DNA of 64,000 nucleotides from Butyrivibrio sp. (GTDB taxonomy: Bacteria > Bacillota > Clostridia > Lachnospirales > Lachnospiraceae). How positions within the stretch are numbered: the stretch's first letter is position 1; the number at the start of each line of letters is the position of its first letter. The notes under the pieces were generated by a model. The model did no database searches, had not been told where the DNA came from, and worked only from the letters and a program-made list of their open reading frames with translations. Of the stretch, positions 26,514-35,803 are shown in pieces. The stretch spans positions 1-64,000 of the forward strand of contig SVGC01000003.1 of assembly GCA_015056495.1 (NCBI GenBank), read 5' to 3'. Position numbers and translations under genes: made by a program.

Positions 26514-27056
26514 ATGAATTACGGAAATATTATCTACAATGACATAGCAAATGGTATAGGCTGCCGTACATCTCTTTTTGTTTCTGGTTGTACGCATCAT
26601 TGCAAGGGCTGTTTTAACGAGATGACCTGGGACTTTAATTATGGAGAGCCTTTTACTACGGAGATAGAGGATAAAATAATAGAATCCCTCAGACCTACAT
26701 ACATTAGCGGACTTACGATTCTGGGCGGAGAACCAATGGAAGTGCCCAATCAGGCAGTTTTAAGACCATTCATAGAACGTATAAAAAGAGAATTGCCTAA
26801 TAAGACTATATGGATTTATAGTGGGTACTTACTTGAAGAACTCATGGACGAAGATAATAAAAGGTGCCATAGCTCAGATACCATGAAGATCCTGGACGCA
26901 ATAGATATTCTGGTAGATGGTGAATTTGTAGAAGCATTGAAAGATATAATGCTGAGATTTCGCGGATCATCCAACCAAAGGATAATAGATGTTCCTGAGA
27001 CCTTAAGACAAGGCGAAATAGTCTTATCAAAGTATAATGAAAAGAATATTATTTAA
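26514..27056 (+). CDS. nrdG: Anaerobic ribonucleotide reductase activating protein NrdG
   Basis: A 180-residue radical SAM enzyme that installs the glycyl radical on NrdD. The [4Fe-4S] motif is CTHHCKGC, which fits CxxxCxxC, after RTSLFVSG. Then come the SAM-binding GGEPM (TILGGEPMEV) and the DILVDGEF segment typical of NrdG. The length is normal. AGGA upstream of the ATG. Second gene of the nrdD-nrdG unit, separated from nrdD by a hairpin. Confidence 0.95.
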   Translation: MNYGNIIYNDIANGIGCRTSLFVSGCTHHCKGCFNEMTWDFNYGEPFTTEIEDKIIESLRPTYISGLTILGGEPMEVPNQAVLRPFIERIKRELPNKTIWIYSGYLLEELMDEDNKRCHSSDTMKILDAIDILVDGEFVEALKDIMLRFRGSSNQRIIDVPETLRQGEIVLSKYNEKNII

Positions 27057-27068
27057 CTCATAAAAATA

Positions 27069-27107
27069 AGCGGATGCTAAGGATCACACCTTGCATCCGC
27101 TCATTTT
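27069..27107. terminator. Bidirectional terminator after nrdG
   Basis: AGCGGATGC (27069-27077) pairs with GCATCCGCT (27093-27101), followed by T-rich sequence. It separates nrdG from the convergent zinc-ribbon gene. Confidence 0.75.
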
Positions 27108-27109
27108 TA

Positions 27110-27727
27110 TTAAAGCTGAGTACCGCACTTATCGCAGAACTTGCTTCCATTAGTTAATTTATTACCACAATTAGGACAGAAAACGTCACCGGCAGGAGCG
27201 GCATTCTGAACAGGGATATTTGGCTGCATCTGCATGTTAGGCTGCATCAAACCCGGATCAGGGACAACAACTGGATCTTTTGTAAATCCAAGTATGCCGG
27301 AAACGGCGATAGCTGCAATAAGCAGTATTATATTCAATGTGAACCAGCCTGTAGTACCTGAAATAAGACCATTTTCTTTACAGGATGCATCAAGAGCATT
27401 GATAAGGATGATCCATATGATCAAATCAACTATCATTAAACAAGCGTTGATAATATTTGCACTTTTCTTTTTCATTACAAAGAGAATGATCAGAGATGCG
27501 ATAGGCAGTAAGAGCAAGATAATAGGCCAAACTGTAGCATCAACTTGCTGACCGAAGATTGTGGTTCCAAATGTGAGCTCTTTGACACTCATTTTGTAGA
27601 TTTCAGAGTCGCTGGTGCCACAAGAAACTGTCATAGTAGGTAAAAAGAAAATGCAGATAAGAACAACACTTATCACTTTTAAAGCAATTTTCATACCTTT
27701 GCTGGCATTATTAGTATTAGTGTTCAT
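27110..27727 (-). CDS. Membrane protein with C-terminal zinc ribbon
   Basis: A 205-residue protein with a hydrophobic N-terminal segment ending in a Cys (MTVSCG), three more membrane segments (for example WPIILLLLPIASLIILFVM), a Pro/Gln/Met-rich linker (PNMQMQPNIPVQ), and a C-terminal zinc ribbon, CPNCGNKL...CDKCGTQL. GGAG lies before the ATG. Such zinc-ribbon membrane proteins are common in Lachnospiraceae and unassigned. It resembles the 15293-15772 protein in layout. Confidence 0.75.
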   Translation of the reverse strand: MNTNTNNASKGMKIALKVISVVLICIFFLPTMTVSCGTSDSEIYKMSVKELTFGTTIFGQQVDATVWPIILLLLPIASLIILFVMKKKSANIINACLMIVDLIIWIILINALDASCKENGLISGTTGWFTLNIILLIAAIAVSGILGFTKDPVVVPDPGLMQPNMQMQPNIPVQNAAPAGDVFCPNCGNKLTNGSKFCDKCGTQL

Positions 27728-27835
27728 TAAACTATCTCCTTCATAGATAAAAGTTTTTAATACACTAATACAATACTCTTTTTAATGTCAACTTTCTACT
27801 CATATATTATCAATAAAAATGACAAAAAATAAAAA

Positions 27836-27856
27836 AACTGCGTGGCGCGCAGTCTT
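27836..27856 (-). terminator. Terminator of the sugar kinase gene
   Basis: Read on the minus strand, ACTGCGCGCCACGCAGT forms a stem followed by TTTTTTATTTTTT. It is the likely end of the kdgK-like transcript. Confidence 0.7.
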
Positions 27857-27904
27857 TTTATTTTTAGAGGTTTTATAAAGGAAATACGTTATGGCGAACG
27901 TAAA

Positions 27905-28927
27905 TCACCTATTTAATTCACTTCCAGGTTTATCGGATTTATGATTTTTGATGATACTGTCAATCTCGCGCAGATCACTTGCTGGGAGATCGCCTGGAAT
28001 AGTGTTCTTGACGGATGATGTAGCATTACCATACTCAAGAGCTTTTACAGCATCATTATATTTAAGAAGTCCATACAGAACACCTGATACATAAGCATCA
28101 CCGGAACCTATTCTATCGATAACATCAATATCGTTATAAGGTTTTTCTGTAATGAACGAATCTGTCGCAGCATCGTAAATTGTAGAAGTAAAGTTGTGCT
28201 TACGAGGGCTTATTACTTCACGCTGTGTTGTACATACAGTCTTAATTGGATAATCCTTGGTGTAGCTCTTCATGATATCTTCAAGAGAGCCTTCCTTTTG
28301 CATCATTCGACGACTGGTCTCCTCAGATACAAACAGGATATCAACATAAGGCATTATAGCTTTGATCGCACTTCTAGCATCTTCCTCGCTCCACAGATTA
28401 GCTCTGTAGTTGCAGTCAAAAGAGATAAGAGCTCCATTTTCCTTGAAACGCTTGATCATCTCAGTAGTTACTTCACAAGTATTCTTGTTAAGAGCAAGAG
28501 TAATACCACTTGTATGGAACATGCGTGTAGATGAATAAACGTCTTCCGGGATCTCATCAAGAGAAATCCTTGTGATGGAAGAATTCTTTCTATCATATAT
28601 GATAGAAGGCTTTCTAGGAGCGGCGCCGTTTTCATAATAATAGATGCCAAGTCTTGCATCATCAGACTCATCATATATCAGATAGTCATCGGATACTCCG
28701 ATAAAACGGATCCTGTTCTTGATATATGTTCCCAGCTGATTGGCTGGAAGTCTTGAAATAACGCCAGTACGAAGACCAAGGAGTGATACACCGGAAGCAA
28801 CATTCAGTTCTGAACCGCCTGCTCGCTTGTCGAATATCTCACCTCTTGTCATTCTCTCATAATTAGGCGGTGAAAGTCTGAGCATTATCTCACCAAAAGT
28901 AATCAGATCAAATTCTTTCTCAGCCAT
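27905..28927 (-). CDS. PfkB-family sugar kinase, 2-dehydro-3-deoxygluconokinase-like
   Basis: About 340 residues of the ribokinase/PfkB family. The start is the ATG at 28927 with AGGAGG 8 bases upstream; a GTG three codons earlier overlaps the SD. It shows the N-terminal FDLITFGEIMLRLSPP and AGGSELNVASGVSLLGL sugar-binding region and the C-terminal DRIGSGDAYVSGVLYGLL with the catalytic Asp in GSGD. KDG kinases phosphorylate the product of hexuronate (pectin, glucuronan) breakdown; this fits best, but fructokinase-like activity cannot be excluded. Two matching inverted-repeat operators precede it. It stands alone, without an adjacent aldolase gene. Confidence 0.75.
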   Translation of the reverse strand: MAEKEFDLITFGEIMLRLSPPNYERMTRGEIFDKRAGGSELNVASGVSLLGLRTGVISRLPANQLGTYIKNRIRFIGVSDDYLIYDESDDARLGIYYYENGAAPRKPSIIYDRKNSSITRISLDEIPEDVYSSTRMFHTSGITLALNKNTCEVTTEMIKRFKENGALISFDCNYRANLWSEEDARSAIKAIMPYVDILFVSEETSRRMMQKEGSLEDIMKSYTKDYPIKTVCTTQREVISPRKHNFTSTIYDAATDSFITEKPYNDIDVIDRIGSGDAYVSGVLYGLLKYNDAVKALEYGNATSSVKNTIPGDLPASDLREIDSIIKNHKSDKPGSELNR

Positions 28928-28973
28928 ATTAGACACCTCCTAAAAAAGTAAGAATCTCATTTGCTATGCTTGA

Positions 28974-29071
28974 ATTATAGCTTCAAACGTAAGAAAAATG
29001 TAAGTGCTTACATAGTACTAAATCATGCAAATTTTGAATAAATTTATAGTGAAAAATGTAACAATTTACAT
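28974..29071 (-). promoter_or_regulatory. Sugar-kinase promoter with paired 16-base operators
   Basis: ATGTAAGTGCTTACAT (28998-29013) and ATGTAACAATTTACAT (29056-29071) are two copies of ATGTAA-N4-TTACAT, 58 bases apart. The first overlaps the expected -35 of a minus-strand promoter whose -10 is TATAAT (28974-28979). It also matches the LacI/CcpA-type site TGWNANCGNTNWCA with one difference. Two sites at this distance suggest repression by a looping or cooperative LacI-family regulator; none is encoded in the window. Confidence 0.65.
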
Positions 29072-29194
29072 ACAAAAAACAAAATAGCGTTAATCTGGAT
29101 ATAACAGGACGTTATCAGCAAAAAGCCTATATTAGGCGGCTTCAACGGCTGGCTTGACATTGGGATGATTCAAAATTAAAATATAGACTATTAC

Positions 29195-29436
29195 AAATAT
29201 CAACAAGACGATGAAGAGGAATAGTAATTAACTGACCTGTTATCAGAGAGAAGATCATTTGGTGTGAGATCTTTACAGAGAAGCTGATGAACCTACCTTG
29301 GAGTTCTGTATGAAAATACAGCGCAGCTCAGCGTTAATGAGTTAATTGAGAGAAATCTGAAGCCTATTTCAGATTTAACAAGGGTGGTACCGCCGGATTT
29401 TCGGTCCCTGTTTATTAGCAGGGACCTTTTTTAGTC
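29195..29436 (+). ncRNA. T-box riboswitch, proline specifier
   Basis: The leader of proS shows T-box landmarks in order: the Stem I base with GACGATGAAGAGGAATAGTA (about 29204-29223), the AGAGAG element (29245-29250), the specifier loop ATGAA-CCT-ACC with the proline codon CCT at 29292-29294 followed by TTGGAG, the T-box AGGGTGGTACCGCC (29381-29394), and the terminator GGTCCCTG/CAGGGACC (29403-29426) with six T. Uncharged tRNA-Pro should stabilise the antiterminator and switch on proS. Confidence 0.93.
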
Positions 29437-29458
29437 CCTAAATTTAGGAGGAATAGAA

Positions 29459-30898
29459 ATGGCAGATCAAAAAAAGCTAGTATCAGAAATCACTTCCATG
29501 GATGAAGATTTCACACAATGGTACACAGACACAGTTATCAAAGCTGGACTTATCAGCTATTCACACATCAAGGGATGTATGGTAATCAAGCCTGCAGGTT
29601 ATGCAATCTGGGAGCTGATCCAGAAACACCTTGATGCAAGATTTAAGGAGACAGGCGTTCAGAATGCTTATCTTCCTATGTTTATCCCAGAATCACTTCT
29701 TCAGAAGGAAAAAGACCACGTTGAAGGTTTTGCTCCAGAAGTAGCATGGGTTACACATGGTGGTCTTGAAGAACTTTCAGAGAGATTCTGCGTAAGACCT
29801 ACTTCAGAAACACTTTTCTGCGATTATTACAAAGATGAGATCCATTCATACAAGGACCTTCCACAGGTACTTAACCAGTGGTGCAGCGTTGTTCGTTGGG
29901 AAAAGGAGACAAGACCTTTCCTTCGTTCAAGAGAGTTCTTATGGCAGGAAGGCCATACAGCTCATGCAACAATGGAAGAGGCTGAGGCTCGTACACAGCA
30001 GATGCTGAATGTATATGCTGATTTCCTTGAAAATGATATGGCTATCCCTGTAATCAAGGGCCAGAAGACAGATAAAGAAAAATTTGCAGGTGCAGAAGCT
30101 ACATATACAGTAGAAGCACTTATGCATGATGGAAGAGCACTTCAGTCAGCAACAAGCCACAACTTTGGTGATGGTTTTGCCAAGGCATTTGGTATCCAGT
30201 ATGCAGGTAAGGACAACAAGCTCCACTATGTATGCCAGACATCATGGGGACTTACAACACGTACAATCGGTGCTATGATCATGGTTCATGGTGATAACTC
30301 AGGTCTTGTAACACCTCCTAAGATTGCACCTATCCAGGTAGTTGTAATACCTATCCAGCAGAAAAAGGAAGGTATCCTTGATGCAGCATATGCTATGGAA
30401 GCAGAGCTTAAGAAGTCAGGTATCAGAGTAAAGACTGATGATACAGACAGAAGCCCAGGATTTAAGTTCGCAGAACACGAGATGAGAGGTGTTCCAGTTC
30501 GTGTTGAGATCGGACCTAAGGATCTTGAAGCTGGTAAGTGCGTACTTGTTAGAAGAGATACAAGAGAAAAGATCGAATGCCAGATCAGCGAAGTAGCTGT
30601 TAAGGCTGTAGAACTTCTTGATACAGTACAGAATGATATGTTTGCAAGAGCCAAGGCTCATCTTGAGGCTCATACATTCAAGGCTGCAAACAAGGAAGAA
30701 TTTGCAGATGCCTTTAAAGAGACTAAGGGATTTGTAAAGGCTATGTGGTGTGGATGCAGAGAATGTGAAGACAAGATCAAGGAAGAGTTCAACGTAACAA
30801 GCCGTTGTATTCCATTTGAGCAGGAACACATCGCTGATACATGTGTATATTGCGGAAAGCCAGCAACCAAGATGGTATACTGGGGCAGAGCATATTAA
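29459..30898 (+). CDS. proS: Prolyl-tRNA synthetase ProS (archaeal/eukaryotic-type)
   Basis: A 479-residue class II synthetase that charges tRNA-Pro. Class II motifs are visible: motif 2 in [12 protein letters not shown]...[23 protein letters not shown] and motif 3 with [16 protein letters not shown]. The C-terminal zinc-binding domain [14 protein letters not shown]...CVYCGKPA and the terminal Tyr mark the archaeal/eukaryotic-like type without the bacterial editing insertion. GGAGG lies before the ATG; it overlaps the palindrome CCTAAATTTAGG (29437-29448), which could partly hide the SD. Controlled by the T-box upstream. Confidence 0.96.
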   Translation: MADQKKLVSEITSMDEDFTQWYTDTVIKAGLISYSHIKGCMVIKPAGYAIWELIQKHLDARFKETGVQNAYLPMFIPESLLQKEKDHVEGFAPEVAWVTHGGLEELSERFCVRPTSETLFCDYYKDEIHSYKDLPQVLNQWCSVVRWEKETRPFLRSREFLWQEGHTAHATMEEAEARTQQMLNVYADFLENDMAIPVIKGQKTDKEKFAGAEATYTVEALMHDGRALQSATSHNFGDGFAKAFGIQYAGKDNKLHYVCQTSWGLTTRTIGAMIMVHGDNSGLVTPPKIAPIQVVVIPIQQKKEGILDAAYAMEAELKKSGIRVKTDDTDRSPGFKFAEHEMRGVPVRVEIGPKDLEAGKCVLVRRDTREKIECQISEVAVKAVELLDTVQNDMFARAKAHLEAHTFKAANKEEFADAFKETKGFVKAMWCGCRECEDKIKEEFNVTSRCIPFEQEHIADTCVYCGKPATKMVYWGRAY

Positions 30899-30916
30899 GA
30901 AAAAGATCCTAAAACT

Positions 30917-30955
30917 AAAACAAGGATTGTGAAAAACACAATCCTTGTTTTTTAC
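30917..30955. terminator. Terminator of proS, overlapping the end of a GGDEF gene
   Basis: ACAAGGATTGTG (30920-30931) and CACAATCCTTGT (30937-30948) form a perfect 12-base stem followed by T. The T run reaches into the stop codon of the convergent gene, so both genes share the hairpin. Confidence 0.8.
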
Positions 30956-32640
30956 AATCCTTGTTTTTTACTATGCTGAGATCTCTTATGTTCATACATC
31001 CGGGCATCTGCCAGCATATAGACGGCATGAGAAGTTTTTGCTTCGGTTTCATGTCTGAATGCATAGCCAATGGCGGTGCTATGACTATAGTCAGGTTCAA
31101 TATCATCGAGTAGTAGCAGCTCAGAGTTTATATTAAAAATAGACTGCTTTACTTCATCATCACTGATATTATCAATAAGGACCAGAAATTCATCTCCACC
31201 AACCCTGAAGCATTGAGAGCCGTTAATCTGTCCAAAGACTTTTTTTAACACCCCGGAAAATGATTTAAGTAGCTTGTCACCTTCAGGATGACCAGCATTA
31301 TCATTTACCTCCTTCAGGCCATTCATATCAAGACTGAGTATACAATAGTCTTTGTCTGTTTTATCTATCATCGCCAATTCCCTGTCACAGCTAGCGCTGT
31401 TGGATAGACCTGTAAGAGCATCAAAGAATGCCAGCTGTGAAAGCGATACATATTCCTTACGTTTAGCAAGAGAGTGAGTCATGAATACAAAATAATTGAT
31501 CAGCTGTGTAATAGCAAATATTATGGCACCGATCGGGAAGGCATTATTTAATATTGGTATAAATGAAAAGTCAGTTATATCAACAAATGCAAGGTATATT
31601 CCATAGGTTATCATGGCGGTGCACAATATTATAAGTCCGGTCATCAGGATCAGGACAGAAGGTTGAGCCATCTTGCTTTTTAGATCCCGCACATAAATAT
31701 ATATCAGAATTACGTAGCTTATCAGCGCCATCAAAAGGTATGCATTAAGAAAATGGTGTAAATGAACTATTTCAAACAGGTGCAACAGTATAAAAATAAA
31801 TGACAGCGATGAAATGCCTATGGAAATAGTAATATAAGCCTTACTGATAGAATTTTTGTGAAGCAGGTAAACTATCATATAGATAGTAGGTACTATAAGG
31901 TACAGAGATAAATATTCCATTAAAGTAGTAAATTTATTGTCCATCAGAAGGGAGGACATGCCATAGGAACACAAGGTCCATAAGCCGGTCAAATAAGTAA
32001 GAAATGATACCGGGATCTGAGGTAGTGAGTTTCCCGAAAACGGCAAAAACATCAGTGAAATAACAAAAAATGACAAGCCGAATATGATCAGGAATATGGC
32101 AGTAAAAAATGGAAATGTCGAGCGATTAATAAAGTAGTGCAAAATGTCATCATAGTTACCGATGATCGGAGGAGCCAAAATTGACGGAGTATCTTCCTCT
32201 GCAACATGAAATACAATACTGACGTTACCCTTTTTGGTGGTGTCACCCATAAGGATAAAATGGTAACCTTTTCCAATAAATCCGCTGGAACTATATTCTG
32301 TCAAGCTTTCGTTATCGATCAGTTCGCCATCGATATAAACTTCAAAAACAGAATAGGATGTTTTAAAAAATAGTGTTAAAAAAGGAATCTTAGAGTATTC
32401 TCTGCTTAAGGCATGGGTAAGGACCACAACATCACCTTTTCTGAGATTAGGACCTAAATACCTGTCAAGATTGGCAGGCATAGCATTGACATAATTGTTG
32501 TCGTGGTATGTCACAAGCCATCCTGTAGATAACGTATCCATAGGGTAGGACTCTGAATATGAAAAAACATAATGTCCAATCAGGGCATAAAATAAGATGA
32601 TAAAGGTAGTCAGAAAAAAGAGAGCAATTCTTTTATACAT
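30952..32640 (-). CDS. Membrane-bound diguanylate cyclase (GGDEF) with 7TM sensor, paralog B
   Basis: A 562-residue protein. A transmembrane helix (residues about 5-28) leads to an external domain of about 140 residues, which looks beta-rich and may be a jelly-roll ligand-binding module as in 7TMR-DISM receptors. Some seven further hydrophobic helices follow between about 175 and 400, then a C-terminal GGDEF domain with FDALTGLSNSASCD and the intact active site FRVGGDEFLVLID. It should make cyclic di-GMP in response to an outside signal. It overlaps the upstream paralog by 8 bases. Confidence 0.88.
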   Translation of the reverse strand: MYKRIALFFLTTFIILFYALIGHYVFSYSESYPMDTLSTGWLVTYHDNNYVNAMPANLDRYLGPNLRKGDVVVLTHALSREYSKIPFLTLFFKTSYSVFEVYIDGELIDNESLTEYSSSGFIGKGYHFILMGDTTKKGNVSIVFHVAEEDTPSILAPPIIGNYDDILHYFINRSTFPFFTAIFLIIFGLSFFVISLMFLPFSGNSLPQIPVSFLTYLTGLWTLCSYGMSSLLMDNKFTTLMEYLSLYLIVPTIYMIVYLLHKNSISKAYITISIGISSLSFIFILLHLFEIVHLHHFLNAYLLMALISYVILIYIYVRDLKSKMAQPSVLILMTGLIILCTAMITYGIYLAFVDITDFSFIPILNNAFPIGAIIFAITQLINYFVFMTHSLAKRKEYVSLSQLAFFDALTGLSNSASCDRELAMIDKTDKDYCILSLDMNGLKEVNDNAGHPEGDKLLKSFSGVLKKVFGQINGSQCFRVGGDEFLVLIDNISDDEVKQSIFNINSELLLLDDIEPDYSHSTAIGYAFRHETEAKTSHAVYMLADARMYEHKRSQHSKKQGL

Positions 32641-34354
32641 TTACTTGCGCCCCCTCTCTTGCCATATGACGTTGGTGTTTCATAGCATACATCCTGCTGT
32701 CTGCAAGCATATATACATCAATTGCTGAATGACCAGGAGCTTCAGAACTGCTGGCAAAACCAATGGATGCGCTGTATTGAAACTTAGTTTCTTTTTTATT
32801 CCATTCTGCAATAGTAAAGTTGAATTCGTGAAGTTTTTTGCTCCATCCCTTGGAAGACAGGTCCTTGGATATGACGATAAACTCATCGCCGCCCATACGT
32901 CCTATAAGCTCTGCATCCCAGAATACCTGATTCAGGATGGTGGCAAATCCTACAATAAGTCTGTCACCCTCTTCATGTCCCAGTGAATCATTGGTCTTTT
33001 TTAAATAATCCATATCCATGCTGACTATAGAAAAACTACCGTTAGTGCCAGTAAGATTCTCCATTACCTGTTCGCATCGTGCGCGGTTAGCAAGTCCTGT
33101 CAGAGCGTCTGAATAAGCCAGTCCAACAAGGTGGAGTCTTTCAATCTCAAGATTGAGACTGTTAACTGTATAGAAGAGGTAGTTCAGAAGTACGCAGATC
33201 ATAAATACAAGCGAGCCAATGGTCATGTAATTGATATCGGTATATACCTCTCCCTTGATGCTCATGTACTTGTATACATTGAATTTGATGATATCTATAA
33301 TGGAAAAACTCATGAAGATGATAAGTCCAAGGAGGATAATGTTCTCTGAAGCATAATATTGAAAGGATGTTGAGACCTTTTTTTGTTGTTTTAAATCTCG
33401 GACTATGATCACTACAGTTATAGGCATTTCAATAAATGCGACACCATGAAGAATAGAAGTAAACCTGGTTATTGGGGCGATTCGCATAAAATGAATTATC
33501 ACAACTGAGACTGTCAGAAGTATATTGATCAGTAGCATGAACAAGAATATCTTGAGGTTAGTATCTTTGGAAATAGAGCATAGATACAGAAGTATGCAGG
33601 ATGGAACCAGATACAGAGACAGAAATTCTATAAAAGTATTCAGTATCAAAAAATGGGTAAACAGATAGATAAGTTTATTGTACGACAAAATATATAGTCC
33701 CAGATCCATTGAAATCAGCGCACTACAAACTATTCGGATATCTTTGTTGTTAAATAAGAAAATGTATGGCGCGAGGATAAAAAGTAAAGATGCAAATACG
33801 ATAAGGAAAATACCGACAAATAAAGGGAGTCTAAGAGATTGCAACTGCCATAAAGAGATATCCTGACGATTGCCAATGTACACCTGCGACAGACCTGAAA
33901 AGGCTGTTACATCCTTACTTGTGAGTGTGATCTTAAGCTTTCTTCCAGCAAAATTATATGGAAGAGCCACATTATTATAGATCTTAGGAATAAAAGTGAA
34001 TCTTTCAAAATAGTCAGAGCCAAAAGTATATATAACTTTATCGTCAAGAGAAACCTCGACCTCAGAAAGAGCAGATGCAAAATAAAGAACAGGTGCAGAC
34101 ACATCATAATCTGGCAAAGTAATAGACATAGTAACGACGTCATTGAAATTCTGCACACCAATGTTGGCAGAGGAAAGCACAACATTATCATAGGTTGAAC
34201 CAGAATAAGTAACTGTCCAACCTTCTGAGAGCACATATATCGGGTCCTTGTTCTGCGTGTGAAAGAATGAACTGTTAAATAAAGTGTTCAGACCTATGAT
34301 AAAAAGAGTCATGGCAGTAACAAGGATAAGTATAAATCTATTCCAATATTTCAT
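32633..34354 (-). CDS. Membrane-bound diguanylate cyclase (GGDEF) with 7TM sensor, paralog A
   Basis: A 573-residue protein with the same architecture as its downstream neighbour: N-terminal membrane helix, external beta-rich domain starting with the related LSEGWTVTYSGSTYDNV (compare LSTGWLVTYHDNNYVNA in the neighbour), a group of membrane helices, and GGDEF with YSDALTGLANRARCEQV and the intact GRMGGDEFIVIS. GAGGA precedes the ATG. The pair arose by tandem duplication and is probably co-translated. No EAL or PilZ protein lies nearby to show the output. Confidence 0.88.
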   Translation of the reverse strand: MKYWNRFILILVTAMTLFIIGLNTLFNSSFFHTQNKDPIYVLSEGWTVTYSGSTYDNVVLSSANIGVQNFNDVVTMSITLPDYDVSAPVLYFASALSEVEVSLDDKVIYTFGSDYFERFTFIPKIYNNVALPYNFAGRKLKITLTSKDVTAFSGLSQVYIGNRQDISLWQLQSLRLPLFVGIFLIVFASLLFILAPYIFLFNNKDIRIVCSALISMDLGLYILSYNKLIYLFTHFLILNTFIEFLSLYLVPSCILLYLCSISKDTNLKIFLFMLLINILLTVSVVIIHFMRIAPITRFTSILHGVAFIEMPITVVIIVRDLKQQKKVSTSFQYYASENIILLGLIIFMSFSIIDIIKFNVYKYMSIKGEVYTDINYMTIGSLVFMICVLLNYLFYTVNSLNLEIERLHLVGLAYSDALTGLANRARCEQVMENLTGTNGSFSIVSMDMDYLKKTNDSLGHEEGDRLIVGFATILNQVFWDAELIGRMGGDEFIVISKDLSSKGWSKKLHEFNFTIAEWNKKETKFQYSASIGFASSSEAPGHSAIDVYMLADSRMYAMKHQRHMAREGAQVNV

Positions 34355-34454
34355 ACTATTATCCTCAATATTACATATATTTAGTATATAACTAAACGAT
34401 AAAAAATCCTAGAGAATTATTCACAATGTCCCATTTTTGCGATATTATGAAGAT

Positions 34455-35798
34455 ATGAAAATAGAAATACCAGAAAATGCAAGAAAAATATTAGATACTA
34501 TCCATAAAGCCGGATATGAAGCTTATGTGGTGGGTGGCTGTGTAAGAGATTCAATTCTTGGAAGGACTCCGGGGGATTGGGACATCACAACCAGTGCCAA
34601 ACCACAGCAGATCAAGAAATTATTTAAGAGAACTATTGATACAGGAATAGAACATGGCACCGTAACAGTCATGATGAATCATGAGGGCTATGAGGTAACG
34701 ACTTATAGGATTGATGGAGAATATGCTGACAACAGGCATCCTAAAGAAGTTACTTTTACCGCAAGTCTGACTGAAGATATGAAAAGGCGTGATTTTACAA
34801 TAAACGCCATGGCCTACAATGATGAAGAAGGGCTTATAGACAGATTTGGCGGTCTTGAAGATATAGAGAAAAAGATCATCAGATGTGTAGGAGTACCAGA
34901 GGAGAGGTTTGGAGAAGATGCTCTTAGGATAATGAGAGCTATAAGGTTTTCTGCGCAGCTTGGTTATGATATCGATGAAGAAACCCAAAAAGCCATAAGA
35001 GAGCTGGCACCAACACTTTCCAAGATCAGTGCTGAACGAATACAGGTAGAGCTGGTCAAACTCCTGATATCAGATAATCCTGATAAACTCATAGATGCAT
35101 ATGAGATGGGAATAACCAAAGTAATCCTTCCTGAATTTGATGAATGCATGAAGACTGAGCAAAATACAGTTCACCACGCCTACTGCGTTGGAGAGCATAT
35201 TGTAAAGTCTATTGAAAATATTGATAAAGATAAGCTACTGCGTATCACGATGCTGTTCCATGATATCGGCAAGCCGGCAACCCTCACTACAGATGAGGAA
35301 GGCAATTCACATTTTTACGGACATGAAGAAGTAAGCGCCAAAATGGCACGGGAGATATTAAAGAGACTTAAATTTGACAGAGACACGATGGATAGGGCAT
35401 CTAATCTCATCAGATACCATGATATGAGATTTGTAATAACACCTTACGCAGTAAGAAAGAGCATATTCAAGGTAGGAGAAAAGGATTATCCGCTTATATT
35501 CAAGGTCAAGAGAGCGGATACGCTTGCGCAGAGCAGCTACAAGCAAGATGAGAAGCTAGCCTGGATAGATGACCTGCAAAGGCAGTATGAGGAGATAATA
35601 GAAAATGGTGATTGCCTGTCTCTAAAATCCCTTGCTGTTAACGGCAAGGATCTCATGTCTATTGGAATAGCACCTGGAAAAGAAATAGGAAATATATTAA
35701 GTAATATGTTAAAGGATGTTCTAAAAGAGCCGAAACACAATTCAAAGGAGTATTTATTAGAAACCTCTAATCTGAAAAGATTCACTTCCGGAGGGTAA
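34455..35798 (+). CDS. cca: CCA-adding enzyme / poly(A) polymerase family nucleotidyltransferase with HD domain
   Basis: About 447 residues from the ATG at 34455. The nucleotidyltransferase core reads YVVGGCVRDSILGRTPGDWDITTSA, with the catalytic Asp pair in DWD, followed by the RRDFTINAMAYN motif and the ERIQVELVKLL helix. The C-terminal half has an HD phosphohydrolase motif, LFHDIGKP, as in several Firmicute CCA enzymes. It adds or repairs the CCA end of tRNAs; both tRNA genes in this window lack an encoded CCA, so the enzyme is needed. The SD is weak (GAAG). The next gene starts 5 bases after the stop. Confidence 0.9.
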   Translation: MKIEIPENARKILDTIHKAGYEAYVVGGCVRDSILGRTPGDWDITTSAKPQQIKKLFKRTIDTGIEHGTVTVMMNHEGYEVTTYRIDGEYADNRHPKEVTFTASLTEDMKRRDFTINAMAYNDEEGLIDRFGGLEDIEKKIIRCVGVPEERFGEDALRIMRAIRFSAQLGYDIDEETQKAIRELAPTLSKISAERIQVELVKLLISDNPDKLIDAYEMGITKVILPEFDECMKTEQNTVHHAYCVGEHIVKSIENIDKDKLLRITMLFHDIGKPATLTTDEEGNSHFYGHEEVSAKMAREILKRLKFDRDTMDRASNLIRYHDMRFVITPYAVRKSIFKVGEKDYPLIFKVKRADTLAQSSYKQDEKLAWIDDLQRQYEEIIENGDCLSLKSLAVNGKDLMSIGIAPGKEIGNILSNMLKDVLKEPKHNSKEYLLETSNLKRFTSGG

Positions 35799-35803
35799 TA
35801 TTA

